A stretch of DNA of 64,000 nt from JASHUC01 sp963849095. GTDB lineage: Bacteria > Pseudomonadota > Gammaproteobacteria > Steroidobacterales > Steroidobacteraceae. The position numbers and the translations under genes are program-made. Numbering within the stretch: the stretch's first letter is position 1; every line of letters starts with the position of its first letter. Shown here one piece after another: positions 1-7,576 of the stretch. The notes under the pieces are model-generated. The model saw only the letters and a list, made by a program, of their open reading frames with translations. It was not told where the DNA came from and made no database searches. The stretch spans positions 1-64,000 of the forward strand of contig CAWKGA010000007.1 of assembly GCA_963849095.1 (NCBI GenBank). Reading direction: 5' to 3'.

Positions 1-21
1 AACTAACATTCCAGCGACTCC

Positions 22-273
22 TCAGTCTGCCTCCAAGGCCTCAGCGATTTCCGCGAGGCTAAGTTGCTCCTCCGCATCGATGTCACTGGGTATGGACTCG
101 GTATCCAGGGAAGGCTCGTCGTCCCATGGCAGCGAACCGGCCGGCATGCTCTGGTCGATAACGATGCCGGAGTCGTCCGAATCCGCAATATCGCTGAAGT
201 CCCTGTCATCGTGCTCTGCGGCGCGTTTCGGGCGATACACGTCGACATCAACAAACTCGCCGGCGATCCTCAT
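22..273 (-). CDS. hypothetical acidic 83-residue protein
   Basis: I do not recognise this frame. It encodes about 83 residues and is strongly acidic, with Asp/Glu clusters such as DDRDFSDIADSDD and a predicted helical end (LSLAEIAEALEAD). The reading frame is open further upstream, but that part belongs to IS debris in another original frame, so I place the start at the ATG at 273. No convincing Shine-Dalgarno sequence precedes it. It lies directly downstream of the truncated IS3 element, so it may be a real small gene, the tail of a larger gene cut by the IS, or a chance open frame in high-GC DNA. Confidence 0.3.
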   Translation of the reverse strand: MRIAGEFVDVDVYRPKRAAEHDDRDFSDIADSDDSGIVIDQSMPAGSLPWDDEPSLDTESIPSDIDAEEQLSLAEIAEALEAD

Positions 274-293
274 ATATGATTCACCGCATAGCT

Positions 294-941
294 TTAGGCT
301 CTGAGCGGGATCTCCTGCTCGGCACCCGAGAGCGCCAAGGGAGGTCGTGGCCGAGCGCGCGGTACGCATGGTGGGCTGCCCGCCCGATGGCGGGTGCGAG
401 CGCGGTACACGAACCCGCGGTTCAGCGCGAAGGCGCCGCAGGCGCTTCTCATCCCGATGTGCGGGGCGAGCTCGGCCACGGCGCGCATCACTCCTCCTCG
501 GTCCGATCGTCCGAGGTCGGCAGCCCCAGGGCCACGCATAGTTTTTTTGGGCCTCGATGATCAACTCCGCCCGCTCGAGCTTGCGCCGCAGCCGTGCATT
601 GTCGCGGGTGAGCTGCAGCACCTGGCGGCTCGAGGCGTCCGGCTTCGGTCCCCGCCGCTTCGGCGCGAGAGCCACGCGGTCGGCGGCGCCAAACTGCTTG
701 CGCCAGCTCGACAGCATCGAGGAGTAGAGGTGCTTCTCGCGCAAGAACGCCCCGAGCGTGCCCACCGCCTTGCGCCGGTCGGCCTCGGCCAGGAGCGCTC
801 GCCTCTCGCTCCCGGAGAACTGGCGGCGTCGCCCGACCGCGAAGACCTCCGGGTCCCGGTGCGCGGTGCCCGAGGCCGTCTCTGCAGTCGCCCTACGGGC
901 TCCTTCCGAGCCGGCCTCGGAGGGGGAATCCGTGGATCCAT
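294..941 (-). pseudogene. IS3-family transposase orfA plus truncated orfB
   Basis: The first frame (start near 941) encodes an OrfA with an HTH segment (FSGSERRALLAEADRR, then SSMLSSWRKQFG) and a leucine-zipper-like stretch (LTRDNARLRRKLERAELII). At about 541-547 there is a run of seven A residues on the coding strand. With eight, the frame would read on as KLCVALGLPTSDD and stop at a TGA that overlaps the orfB start ATG; with seven it runs into a wrong frame. This may be a deletion, or slippage as used by IS3 elements. OrfB begins MRAVAELAPHIGMRS and ends at a stop at 294 after about 60 residues, so the integrase domain is missing. Confidence 0.7.
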
Positions 942-1015
942 TCATGGAACTGTTCAACGATGAGCTCATGTGCATGTCCTACCTGTACTCTAATTAGCCC
1001 GAGACAGGTGTTCCA
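294..1015 (-). mobile_element. truncated IS3-family insertion sequence
   Basis: The minus strand carries the left part of an IS3-family element: a complete helix-turn-helix orfA and only the first part of orfB. The probable left terminus is at 1015, where the minus strand begins TGGAACACCTGTCTCGGGC, with the 5'-TG typical of IS3 ends, and where the neighbouring gene (1016-1231) loses its similarity to its family. The right side is lost near 294, well before the DDE catalytic core. The element therefore cannot transpose by itself. The exact left end is inferred from the gene junction, not from a matched right terminus. Confidence 0.7.
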
Positions 1016-1231
1016 TCTCACATTGGCACGGAGGGGACGTTCCACCGTCGGGACCGCAGTTTCGTCGGGGTTGATGAAGCAATTCTCGGCAAGCCAGCCC
1101 CGCGCGGTCATATCGGTGAGCGCGACTTTGATTCCAGCGTGGATCTTCTCCGCGTTCATGCCAGGGGGTAGCGCCGAATCCGAAAAATCCACCGTTGCCG
1201 GATCGAAGCCCACCAACAGAACCCGTTTCAT
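1016..1231 (-). pseudogene. small hypothetical protein gene cut by the IS3 element
   Basis: The frame starts MKRVLLVGFDPATVDFSD and continues for about 72 residues before it enters IS sequence at 1015. From memory, similar small proteins of about 110 residues (KRVLLVGFDP..., ADKIHAGI..., PDETAGPTVE...) occur widely as hypothetical proteins in proteobacteria. The conserved Pro-Asp-Glu-Thr segment is present, but the C-terminal third is gone, so the gene is probably inactive. The frame stays open into the IS, which would give a 112-residue chimeric product. Function is unknown. Confidence 0.55.
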
Positions 1232-1562
1232 CCACCATCCCCCGAAAGCGCGACGCAGCGACCGAACTCGACGTGATTCAGCGCGCCCACCGAAACACAG
1301 CAGACGAGCGCGGATAATTCAGGATCATCCTATTCGCGGTGTCCGAATCCGTCAAACGTTGCGGCGTGATTTCCGTCCTCCACGTGCTGCAGCGTCCTTT
1401 CCATGGAGCCAATGACTGCAATATGAAGAACGAGAGGCCGGTCAAGAACGGCGGCTCCTGGCCGGTAGCACTCTCAGTGCGGAGATCGCTCGCGGAGACG
1501 ATGACGGGTACACTTAGCCGACTCTCCGTGCGCGCGCCGGCGGGGCGCAGAGGGGTCGCAGG
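1232..1562. other. 331-base intergenic stretch, no gene seen
   Basis: This stretch lies between the divergent truncated gene and the amidase stump. Both strands contain only short frames without recognisable protein features. It presumably once held promoters for the two flanking genes, but I see no clear promoter pair, hairpin or operator in it. Confidence 0.4.
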
Positions 1563-1799
1563 ATGACGTTCCCGACGACGCTAGCCTTGGTCGAGGCGCT
1601 GCGCTCAAGAAAGATCTCAGCCGTGGAGCTCGCGCGCGCGGCGTGTGAGCGCATCGAGGCGCACGACCGGCAGGTCAACCACCGGCGAATTGCGGGGGGA
1701 TTCGAGCAAACACGGATCTGGCGCCCTGTCGACGTAGCCACTGCAGTGGCGAATGCTTGGAGGGAAGCGACTCGCTGTCGTCCGGGACCTGATACCTGA
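1563..1799 (+). pseudogene. amidase N-terminal fragment
   Basis: The first 35 or so residues (TLALVEALRSRKISAVELARAACERIEAHD) match the N-terminal helices of amidase-signature (GatA-like) hydrolases. After Gln-Val-Asn, where such enzymes continue to the Ser-Ser-Lys catalytic core, the frame diverges into unrelated sequence and stops after 78 residues; genuine members are about 450 to 500 residues. A purine-rich stretch (AGAGGGG) lies 5' of the ATG. The gene has lost its catalytic part by deletion and is treated as a stump. Confidence 0.6.
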
Positions 1800-1813
1800 C
1801 AAAGGACGGAACC

Positions 1814-2752
1814 ATGCGCGCAGTTGGACTATTCACTCACGGCGATCCTGAAGTTCTTCAGGTCCTCGAATTGCCCGAAGTGCACGCCGGCCCGGGGCAG
1901 GTGCGGATCCGCGTCCGTGCGGCGACGGTCAACCCAACCGATGTCGGGGCCCGCAACGGCACGTTCGCCGACCGCCAGAAGGCGGATCCGCCGCCCTACG
2001 TGCCGGGAATGGAGGCGGCGGGGATCGTCGATGAGGTTGGAAGCGGCGTTCCGGACAGACTCAAGGTTGGCGACGCTGTCATGGCGATCGTGGTGCCAAA
2101 GGGCAGCCATGGCGCGTACCGTGAGCAAATTGTGCTCGATGCCCGATCGGTCGTGCGCGCCCCTGCCGGAAAGACTCATGCCGAAGCGTGCACTTTGCCG
2201 ATGAACGGGCTGACGGCGCGCCAGTCGCTTGACCTGCTTAAGCTGTCTCCGGGTCAGGTCGTCGCAGTGACCGGCGCGGCGGGCGCTTATGGCGGTTACG
2301 TCACGCAGCTCGCCAAAGCCGAGGGGCTGACGGTCATCGCCGACGCTTCCGAGAAAGATGAAAAGCTGGTCGCGTCGCTGGGCGCGGATATTGTCGTCCT
2401 AAGAGGCGATGATGTCGCGTCGAGGATTCGCGAGCACTTCCCTCAAGGAGTCGACGGGCTCGCGGACGGAGCGGTGCTCAACGAACGTGTCATCCTCGCC
2501 GTTCGTGACGGCGGCGCCTTCACGTCCGTCCGCGGCTTCCAGGGCATCCCGCAGCGCGATATCCACTTCACGGCAACCTTTGTACGCACGTACGCGCAAG
2601 AGTTCGAGAAGCTAGATCGACTCCGACAACAGGTCGAAGCCGGCCAAATCACACTTCGTGTGGCACAGGTCTATCCGCCGGAAAGAGCGGCTGAGGCTCA
2701 TCGTCGGCTGCAGGCCGGTGGTACGAGGGGACGGCTGGTCATCCAATTCTAA
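1814..2752 (+). CDS. NADP-dependent zinc-free alcohol dehydrogenase / quinone oxidoreductase
   Basis: A 312-residue member of the medium-chain dehydrogenase/reductase superfamily. The N-terminal GroES-like domain carries the typical VRAATVNPTDVGARNG and PYVPGMEAAGIV segments. The Rossmann domain has VTGAAGAYGGYVTQLAKAEG near residues 152 to 172 for NAD(P)H binding. The cysteines and histidines that bind catalytic and structural zinc in alcohol dehydrogenases are absent, pointing to the quinone oxidoreductase (QOR) branch. Length is usual for the family. AAAGGACGG precedes the ATG at good spacing. The substrate cannot be told from sequence; neighbours on both sides are unrelated or broken. Confidence 0.85.
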   Translation: MRAVGLFTHGDPEVLQVLELPEVHAGPGQVRIRVRAATVNPTDVGARNGTFADRQKADPPPYVPGMEAAGIVDEVGSGVPDRLKVGDAVMAIVVPKGSHGAYREQIVLDARSVVRAPAGKTHAEACTLPMNGLTARQSLDLLKLSPGQVVAVTGAAGAYGGYVTQLAKAEGLTVIADASEKDEKLVASLGADIVVLRGDDVASRIREHFPQGVDGLADGAVLNERVILAVRDGGAFTSVRGFQGIPQRDIHFTATFVRTYAQEFEKLDRLRQQVEAGQITLRVAQVYPPERAAEAHRRLQAGGTRGRLVIQF

Positions 2753-3018
2753 TCCGGGCGGCCAAGCGGAGAACCAGAGCTCGGGTTCCACGCGCCGGAT
2801 AGAACGAATACGGAGGAAACTCAGCAGCGCCCCGAAAACGATGGCTCTTGATCGGCTTCTCAGCGACCACCTGCTGGATCGTCGCTCGGCGACAATCCAG
2901 CCCTTCTCGAACTCCTCACCGCAATGATCGGTATGGAGCGAGCTGGAGATCAGGGTGACCGACTCCTCATGGCCGAGAGTGTTCGTTGGCAGTTGGCAGT
3001 GCCTCGATTGATCCGAGC

Positions 3019-3034
3019 GTAACTTATATGTTAC
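3019..3034. promoter_or_regulatory. palindrome upstream of toxin-antitoxin operon
   Basis: GTAACTTATATGTTAC is a near-perfect dyad (GTAAC/GTTAC arms around TATA) that ends 10 bases before the toxin start codon. It is AT-rich in otherwise GC-rich DNA and overlaps the likely -10 region. Type II antitoxins commonly autorepress through such sites, so this is a candidate operator for the downstream pair. Confidence 0.55.
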
Positions 3035-3044
3035 AATTGACTGA

Positions 3045-3377
3045 ATGTTCGAGGTCCAGCAGACGGCGGAGTTTTCGCGGTGGCTCGTGGCCATAGCAGA
3101 TCCGGTCGGACGAGCGGCAATCCTGACGCGGCTCGCGCGCCTTGCGCTCGGCAACCCAGGCGACATGAAGCCGGTTGGGTCAGGAGTCTCGGAACTCCGC
3201 ATTGATGTCGGACCCGGATATCGAGCGTACTACATGCGTAGCGGCGAACGGATCTATCTGATGCTCGCCGGTGGAGACAAATCGACGCAGGCGCAGGATA
3301 TTCGGCGTGCCGTTGAGATGGCCACGGCTCTCAAGGCGGTGAAGCGAAGGAAGCAGCAATCGAGGAAACCGAAATGA
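3045..3377 (+). CDS. type II toxin, RelE/HigB superfamily (addiction module killer protein)
   Basis: This 110-residue basic protein has the layout of the Gp49/HigB-like killer proteins: F..WL...D...RAAILTRLARLALGNPGD, then a ..VGSGVSELRIDVGPGYRAYYM strand pair, and LMLAGGDKSTQAQDIRRA at the C-terminal end. Family members are ribosome-dependent or free mRNA endonucleases; the GPGYRAYY and GGDKSTQ segments are the conserved parts. The gene overlaps the antitoxin gene by four bases (ATGA), so the two are translationally coupled, with the toxin first as in higBA modules. A dyad sits just upstream. Confidence 0.85.
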   Translation: MFEVQQTAEFSRWLVAIADPVGRAAILTRLARLALGNPGDMKPVGSGVSELRIDVGPGYRAYYMRSGERIYLMLAGGDKSTQAQDIRRAVEMATALKAVKRRKQQSRKPK

Positions 3378-3694
3378 CTACCAAGATTAATGCCAAGGTG
3401 GCGCGCCGGCTGGGCGTTCGGCGCTTCGATGCTGCCGAGTACCTGCGGGATGAGGCTGATGTTGCCGCGTACCTGGAGGCAGCAGCAGCGCAGGAGGATC
3501 CGCGCGTGCTTGCCGCTGCACTCGGGGACGTCGCGCGGGCTCGTGGAATGTCCGAACTTGCTCGGAAGACTGGGCTTACGCGTGAGGCCCTATATCGCTC
3601 CCTGTCGGCGGACGGGAATCCCGAACTCGCGACACTGACGAAAGTGCTGAGGGCTTTCGGCTTGCGATTGGCGGTCCAGTCCGTTGCGCCGTAA
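3374..3694 (+). CDS. antitoxin, HigA-like addiction module antidote protein
   Basis: A 106-residue protein with a C-terminal lambda-repressor-type helix-turn-helix (ALGDVARARGMSELARKTGLTREALYRSLS), followed by NPELATLTKVLRAFGLRLAVQ, as in putative addiction module antidote proteins. The N-terminal part (RRFDAAEYLRDEADVAAYLEAAA) is the region expected to wrap the toxin. It starts inside the toxin stop codon. It should neutralise the preceding toxin and bind the dyad at 3019 to 3034; both are inferred from the family. Confidence 0.85.
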   Translation: MTTKINAKVARRLGVRRFDAAEYLRDEADVAAYLEAAAAQEDPRVLAAALGDVARARGMSELARKTGLTREALYRSLSADGNPELATLTKVLRAFGLRLAVQSVAP

Positions 3695-3833
3695 TGCGAA
3701 AGTCGGGCCGCGTCACTGTGGGAGTTTTGCGGGAATCGGTGGTGCTCCGTAGTGCTCAGTCGTGACAAGTGGCAACGGGCGTCACGCGGTGAGTGTTAGG
3801 TAGATCAATGGCTTGCGAAGCAGATCTGCTTGA

Positions 3834-3887
3834 GCTGATGGTTTTGTAAACCGTTGGTCGGGAGTTCAAATCTCTCAGCCGGCATCA
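3834..3887 (+). pseudogene. 3' fragment of tRNA-Thr(TGT), possible attachment-site remnant
   Basis: The stretch can be folded as the 3' half of a tRNA: anticodon stem atggt/accgt with loop TTTGTAA (anticodon TGT, Thr), then a T arm around GAGTTCAAATCTC, and a 3' acceptor strand GCCGGCA at 3878 to 3884. The matching 5' acceptor strand and a D arm are missing upstream, so no complete tRNA can form. Such 3' tRNA halves are what integrases leave at one end of an integrated island, and the adjacent toxin-antitoxin pair and IS debris fit that reading. Confidence 0.6.
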
Positions 3888-3985
3888 ATAAGAACCGGTC
3901 CGGTCCGGTCACATGGGTAACGTACATGATCGCTCCCGTGACGGTTGATGCGCTTGAGCTCGAGCGCACGACGGCTTCGATGCCG

Positions 3986-4366
3986 TCACGCCGTCCGTAC
4001 GTGGATGTCCGTGTATTTGTCGTCGTAGAACGCCAGTCGGTCCCTCAGGGCCTGATGCTCATCGAACGGCTCCTCGTAGGTCCAGACCGCGTCGTCGAGT
4101 TTCGCGGCATTGGAGCGCAGGCTGAAATAATGCGCTGTGCCCTTGAACGGACAGACGGTAGTGGTCTTCGACCGCTCGAGGGCCTCCAGCTTCACGTCCG
4201 CGCGCGGAAAATAGTAACGTGGGGGGCTCCCGTCCTCGTCCACGCGGATCATGTCGTGCGAATCGGCGACGAGCTGTCCGTTGATCTCCACGGTGATGCG
4301 CTGATCGAGACGACTTTCCCGCACGTGATGTTCGGGCCACTTCTGATGGCCGGGGGACTTGCTCAT
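3986..4366 (-). CDS. DUF427 domain protein
   Basis: The product is 126 residues from the ATG at 4366, which has a strong GGAGGTCGAC site in front; the frame is open further upstream but without similarity. It shows the DUF427 pattern: HVRESRLDQRITVEINGQLVADS, then PPRYYFPRADVKLEALERS, TTVCPFKGTAHYFSL and VWTYEEPFDEH. The Cys-Pro-x-Lys-Gly motif and the tyrosine-rich strand are the family hallmarks. The biochemical role of DUF427 proteins is not established. It is the downstream member of a run of minus-strand genes but is separated from the next one by about 200 bases. Confidence 0.85.
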   Translation of the reverse strand: MSKSPGHQKWPEHHVRESRLDQRITVEINGQLVADSHDMIRVDEDGSPPRYYFPRADVKLEALERSKTTTVCPFKGTAHYFSLRSNAAKLDDAVWTYEEPFDEHQALRDRLAFYDDKYTDIHVRTA

Positions 4367-4562
4367 GTCGACCTCCAATGACGAAGCGTGTGCTTGACGA
4401 AACCGCGTACCAGGCCACCGGACTGCCGCCTTCGGACATTCTATCGAATGTCGCTTCGCTTCATTCGGGCACGGTGCAAGCCTGCGGTTCCAGCCCAGGC
4501 TGGGGTCGCGGCGGCGGCTCAGGGAAATGAACGTGTGCCCGCAAAGTACTCTCGGACGCGGT

Positions 4563-5315
4563 CTATCTAGGCACATTCCTCATATATAGTTCGACCAACT
4601 TTCTGTTGTTCCGATTACAGGCGACCTCAAACCACAGGACATTCTCGATGTACCTCGCGGCGACCAATGGCCCCGCGTCCATGGGATCGAGTCCGAGCTC
4701 GGAGATCAGCTGCGCTACTCGCTCCTTCGCACTTTGAGCGGCACCGGTAAACGGAACGCTGATCGGGCCGCCGGCTCGCATCGGATTCGCGAGTGTCGTG
4801 TAGGAGATGGTGATGAACGCTTTCACGACGTGCGCGCCAGGCGCCCACGACTGCAGTTGCTCGGCTGTCGATGTCGGGACGTCAGGCGGAAAGGGATAGC
4901 CTTCGATGATCTTCGGCTTGGCGATCATCGGATCGATGAGCAGTTTGCCTGTCAGATCGCCCAGGCCCGGCAGCAGCGCCTTGACTGGCTCCCAGGGAAC
5001 CGCGAACACGACGATCGCGCCGCGCGATGCGGCATGCCTCTGCGGCGCGGCCGATGCGCGCGGGCCGCTGTCTGTCACCAGTGTTTTGACTCGCACCGCA
5101 TCCGGTGTGCGAGACCCATAAATGACTGGATACCCGAGCGCGCTGAGCCGCTTGCCGATCGTGCCGCCGAAGTGGCCGGTGCCGAGCACTGCAATGGTCT
5201 CGCGTGCCGCGCTCGAGCCGCCCTGCTGCGCGCGGGTACGCCTCGTGAATACAGCGAGTGCCGCACTGGCGCCGAGACCCATCAAGGTTGTCAGAACTGA
5301 ACGGCGATGAACCAC
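4563..5315 (-). CDS. exported NAD(P)-binding oxidoreductase (F420/NADP reductase-like)
   Basis: A 250-residue protein. Residues 4 to 29 form a twin-arginine-type signal (HRRSVLTTLMGLGASAALAVF). The mature part begins with a Rossmann fold, ETIAVLGTGHFGGTIGKRLSALGYPVIYGSR, typical of the coenzyme F420-dependent NADP oxidoreductase / ProC-like group, and continues with VVFAVPWEPVKALLPGLGDLTGKLLIDPM. A C-terminal region with a conserved MDAGPL motif matches the same group. Tat export of a nucleotide-binding protein is noteworthy because the cofactor would have to be loaded in the cytoplasm. Substrate unknown. Confidence 0.75.
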   Translation of the reverse strand: MVHRRSVLTTLMGLGASAALAVFTRRTRAQQGGSSAARETIAVLGTGHFGGTIGKRLSALGYPVIYGSRTPDAVRVKTLVTDSGPRASAAPQRHAASRGAIVVFAVPWEPVKALLPGLGDLTGKLLIDPMIAKPKIIEGYPFPPDVPTSTAEQLQSWAPGAHVVKAFITISYTTLANPMRAGGPISVPFTGAAQSAKERVAQLISELGLDPMDAGPLVAARYIENVLWFEVACNRNNRKLVELYMRNVPR

Positions 5316-5366
5316 GACTCTCTACCTCCACGGCGATGCGATGCTGCTGTCGCGGGGGCGTAACGG

Positions 5367-5879
5367 CTATAGCGACGGCGACGCTGCCTGGATCGGCTTG
5401 AGTGGGGGGACGGCAGTGCCCTTCGCATGCGCCATAAGGCGCTTAGCCTCGCCGGCTGGGGCCCAAATGATGAGCAGCTTCGCGGGTCCCGACATCGGCA
5501 CGAGGTGGCGCACGTGGTCCCCCGGTCTGACGATCCCCACCATGCCGGGGGTTAGCCGGTAGAGCTTGCCGTTCACCTCGTGCTCGTACGTCCCCGAGAG
5601 GACGTAAATTACCTCTACCGATCGGTGCGTGTGGCTCCCGACAACTGTCCCAGGCGCGAGCGTCATCTCGATCATCTCGAGCTCCTTGCCGCCCAGGTTC
5701 GATTCATCGAGCAGCAGCTTCGACTCGCTGCCCAGCGCGCCGCCAATGTGGTCTTTGATGCCGTTCGTCGCGTAGTCATAGTTCGAAGAACTCGGAGCAT
5801 CACCCGCGAGCGCCACCGCAGTGATCACAATTCCGAGTACGGCGATGGACAACAACAGCGAAATGCGGCCACCGATCAT
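5367..5879 (-). CDS. exported cupin-domain protein
   Basis: The 170-residue product starts with a hydrophobic signal segment (ISLLLSIAVLGIVITAVALAGDA). The rest is one cupin barrel: motif 1 is GTVVGSHTHRSVEVIYVLSGTYEHEV, with the two metal-ligand histidines and a glutamate, and motif 2 is PGMVGIVRPGDHVRHLVPM with the third histidine. Single-domain exported cupins of this type have no assigned substrate. The neighbouring exported oxidoreductase is on the same strand 51 bases downstream, so the two may be co-transcribed. Confidence 0.75.
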   Translation of the reverse strand: MIGGRISLLLSIAVLGIVITAVALAGDAPSSSNYDYATNGIKDHIGGALGSESKLLLDESNLGGKELEMIEMTLAPGTVVGSHTHRSVEVIYVLSGTYEHEVNGKLYRLTPGMVGIVRPGDHVRHLVPMSGPAKLLIIWAPAGEAKRLMAHAKGTAVPPLKPIQAASPSL

Positions 5880-5901
5880 GTTCGGCCTCTCGTTGTTCTA
5901 G

Positions 5902-6729
5902 TCAGGCAACGTGATTTGCAGCGGGCGACGTCGAAGTCTGACGCCAGAAGAGGAGTGCCAGGTACAGCCCGCAGGCGGCTTGCGCTGCGTATATCGACAG
6001 AATGCCCGCGGGTTGCCTATAGGACAGCTCGCCGACTCGGCAGGCCGCGAAGAGCAGGTCGGTGACCAGCATCTGCGCGAGCCAAGAGATTGCAACCCAG
6101 CGGGTCCGACGATCCATCGCGGCGAGGCGCTTCATCCGTATCGCAAAAAGTCCTCCCACGAGCGTGCAGGCGACCTGCAGAGCAGTGAGGATGATGTGCG
6201 TCGCAACGGAAACCGCGAACCCCGTGTCGGGCGCGCCATCGAACGGCCGTGCGATGGACGGTAGACTTCGAGCGATCAGCGCGGCCACGAAAGCCACGAG
6301 AACTGCCCGTTGATGCGCTCTATGGACGCGCGTGACGAGCCAGGTGGAAATAAAGCAAATTGCACATGCCGACGCCATGTTTGCCTGCATTCCCGCGAGC
6401 CGCAGAAATGCTTCCAGGGTCCAGGGATGCTGCTTCACTTCCGGGAGGTTGACGTAGACTGATTGAAACGCGAGCGAGCAGCCGAGCTGCCACAGCGAGG
6501 TCAGAACACAGCCGGCAACTATGGCCGCGATGAAAGAGGGCGCGTGTGTCCGCAGCGCCCCAAGAACATGACCGGCAAGCGCCCCTATTGCCTGCTGCCA
6601 ATACCAGAGCCGGGAGCGGCCCTCCTCGAATTGCTCAACGAGGTCGCCGATTAGCGGCTCGAATCGGGAACCGCTGCCGAGTTGCTCGAGCAGCCACGTG
6701 GCGACGCGCGGCGCGGGCCGGGAATTCAT
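5902..6729 (-). CDS. six-segment membrane protein paired with PadR regulator
   Basis: The protein is 275 residues. The N-terminal 50 residues (PRVATWLLEQLGSGSRFEPLIGDLVEQFEEG, then WYWQQAIGAL) resemble the cytoplasmic prefix found on permease-like proteins that sit next to PadR genes. Six hydrophobic segments follow, roughly at residues 58-80, 100-120, 135-150, 165-190, 205-228 and 240-260. Its start codon overlaps the padR stop codon by four bases, so the two are translationally coupled and the membrane protein is the likely regulated target. No transport motif is visible and the function is unknown. Confidence 0.6.
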   Translation of the reverse strand: MNSRPAPRVATWLLEQLGSGSRFEPLIGDLVEQFEEGRSRLWYWQQAIGALAGHVLGALRTHAPSFIAAIVAGCVLTSLWQLGCSLAFQSVYVNLPEVKQHPWTLEAFLRLAGMQANMASACAICFISTWLVTRVHRAHQRAVLVAFVAALIARSLPSIARPFDGAPDTGFAVSVATHIILTALQVACTLVGGLFAIRMKRLAAMDRRTRWVAISWLAQMLVTDLLFAACRVGELSYRQPAGILSIYAAQAACGLYLALLFWRQTSTSPAANHVA

Positions 6730-7061
6730 GATTCAGCACCGGAAGTCTTAAGCGGACCCTGCCAGAGCGCCTTGAGCGCGCGCTGTGTCTCGCGCACTTG
6801 CCGGATGCCTTCGGCTGTGAGCCCGAAATAGCGCTTTGCGCGTCCACCGCGCTGCGGAGTTACCTCGCCCAACCGCCACGTGACGAGCCCTTTGGATTCG
6901 AGCCGCTCCAGGATCGCATACACGCTGCCCTGCAGCATTTCGCGGCCGGTCCTCTGTGCTATCTCGGCCGCGATCGGTACGCCGTAAGCCTCCCGTCCGA
7001 GGCGAAGCACGGCCAGCATCACCATTAGCTCGTGCTGGCCGAGGAATTCACGGTTGCGCAT
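6726..7061 (-). CDS. PadR family transcriptional regulator
   Basis: This 111-residue protein is a winged-helix regulator of the short PadR type. The segment LGQHELMVMLAVLRLGREAYGVPIAAEI leads into the recognition helix and wing (LQGSVYAILERLESKGLVTWRLGE, RGGRAKRYFGLTAEGIRQV), all typical of PadR. PadR proteins usually repress an adjacent membrane-protein operon in response to small phenolic or toxic ligands. Here the partner is the overlapping membrane gene. The intergenic region to the next feature (7062-7220) should hold the promoter, though I could not define it. Confidence 0.85.
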   Translation of the reverse strand: MRNREFLGQHELMVMLAVLRLGREAYGVPIAAEIAQRTGREMLQGSVYAILERLESKGLVTWRLGEVTPQRGGRAKRYFGLTAEGIRQVRETQRALKALWQGPLKTSGAES

Positions 7062-7220
7062 TTAGTCAATCATAATGAAGAAATAGTGGGTGTCAATCGG
7101 GAATTCGTCGAGTCCATCCGCGTCCGGCAGGAAAGCGAGGCGGGGTGACGCGAATATTCTCGATGGCTCGCTCCCATCCGCCAGGGGGACGATGTGCGTC
7201 CCGCGCAGGAAACGTGAGCT

Positions 7221-7568
7221 TTGGCTGACGTTCGTAAGATCCGGACGTTGACGACCATTGATCTATTTACGCGAGAGTGCCTTGGCATCGAAGTTGGCTT
7301 CAGCCTTCGCGCCAACGATGTGGCCGCGGCGATGAATCGGCCGGAATACTCCCGAGGTTTGCCACAGAGTATATCCTGCGACAATGGACCAGAGTTCGCC
7401 GGTGGCCAGATTGACCTGTGGGCCTACACCCATAAGGTGCAAATGGACTTCACACGCGCACTCTCCTGCAGCGCTCTTGCGATCACTCGGGCCAGACTGA
7501 AGGCCATCGTGGCGATCGAGTTGGGCACGTGGCGCTGCATCGGGGCTTTCTATGACCCGCAAGCTTGA
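7221..7568 (+). pseudogene. IS3-family transposase orfB fragment (integrase core)
   Basis: About 80 residues match the middle of an IS3-group OrfB integrase: RTLTTIDLFTRECLGIEVGFSLRA, with the first catalytic Asp, then RGLPQSISCDNGPEFAGGQIDLWAY, with the second catalytic Asp (DNGPEF). Similarity ends after DFTRA, before the ESFN...E motif that carries the third acidic residue. The upstream end is also missing. The sequence style differs from the element at 294-1015, so this is a second, independent IS3 remnant. Confidence 0.75.
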
Positions 7569-7576
7569 GCATCGTG

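Noticed and set aside
2612..3202. A 196-codon minus-strand frame between the quinone oxidoreductase and toxin genes
   Set aside because: It overlaps the ends of two well-supported genes and the TA operator, and its translation is Arg/Ser-rich without features.
3800..3890. A complete tRNA-Thr gene
   Set aside because: The 5' acceptor strand and D arm cannot be found upstream; only the 3' half is present.
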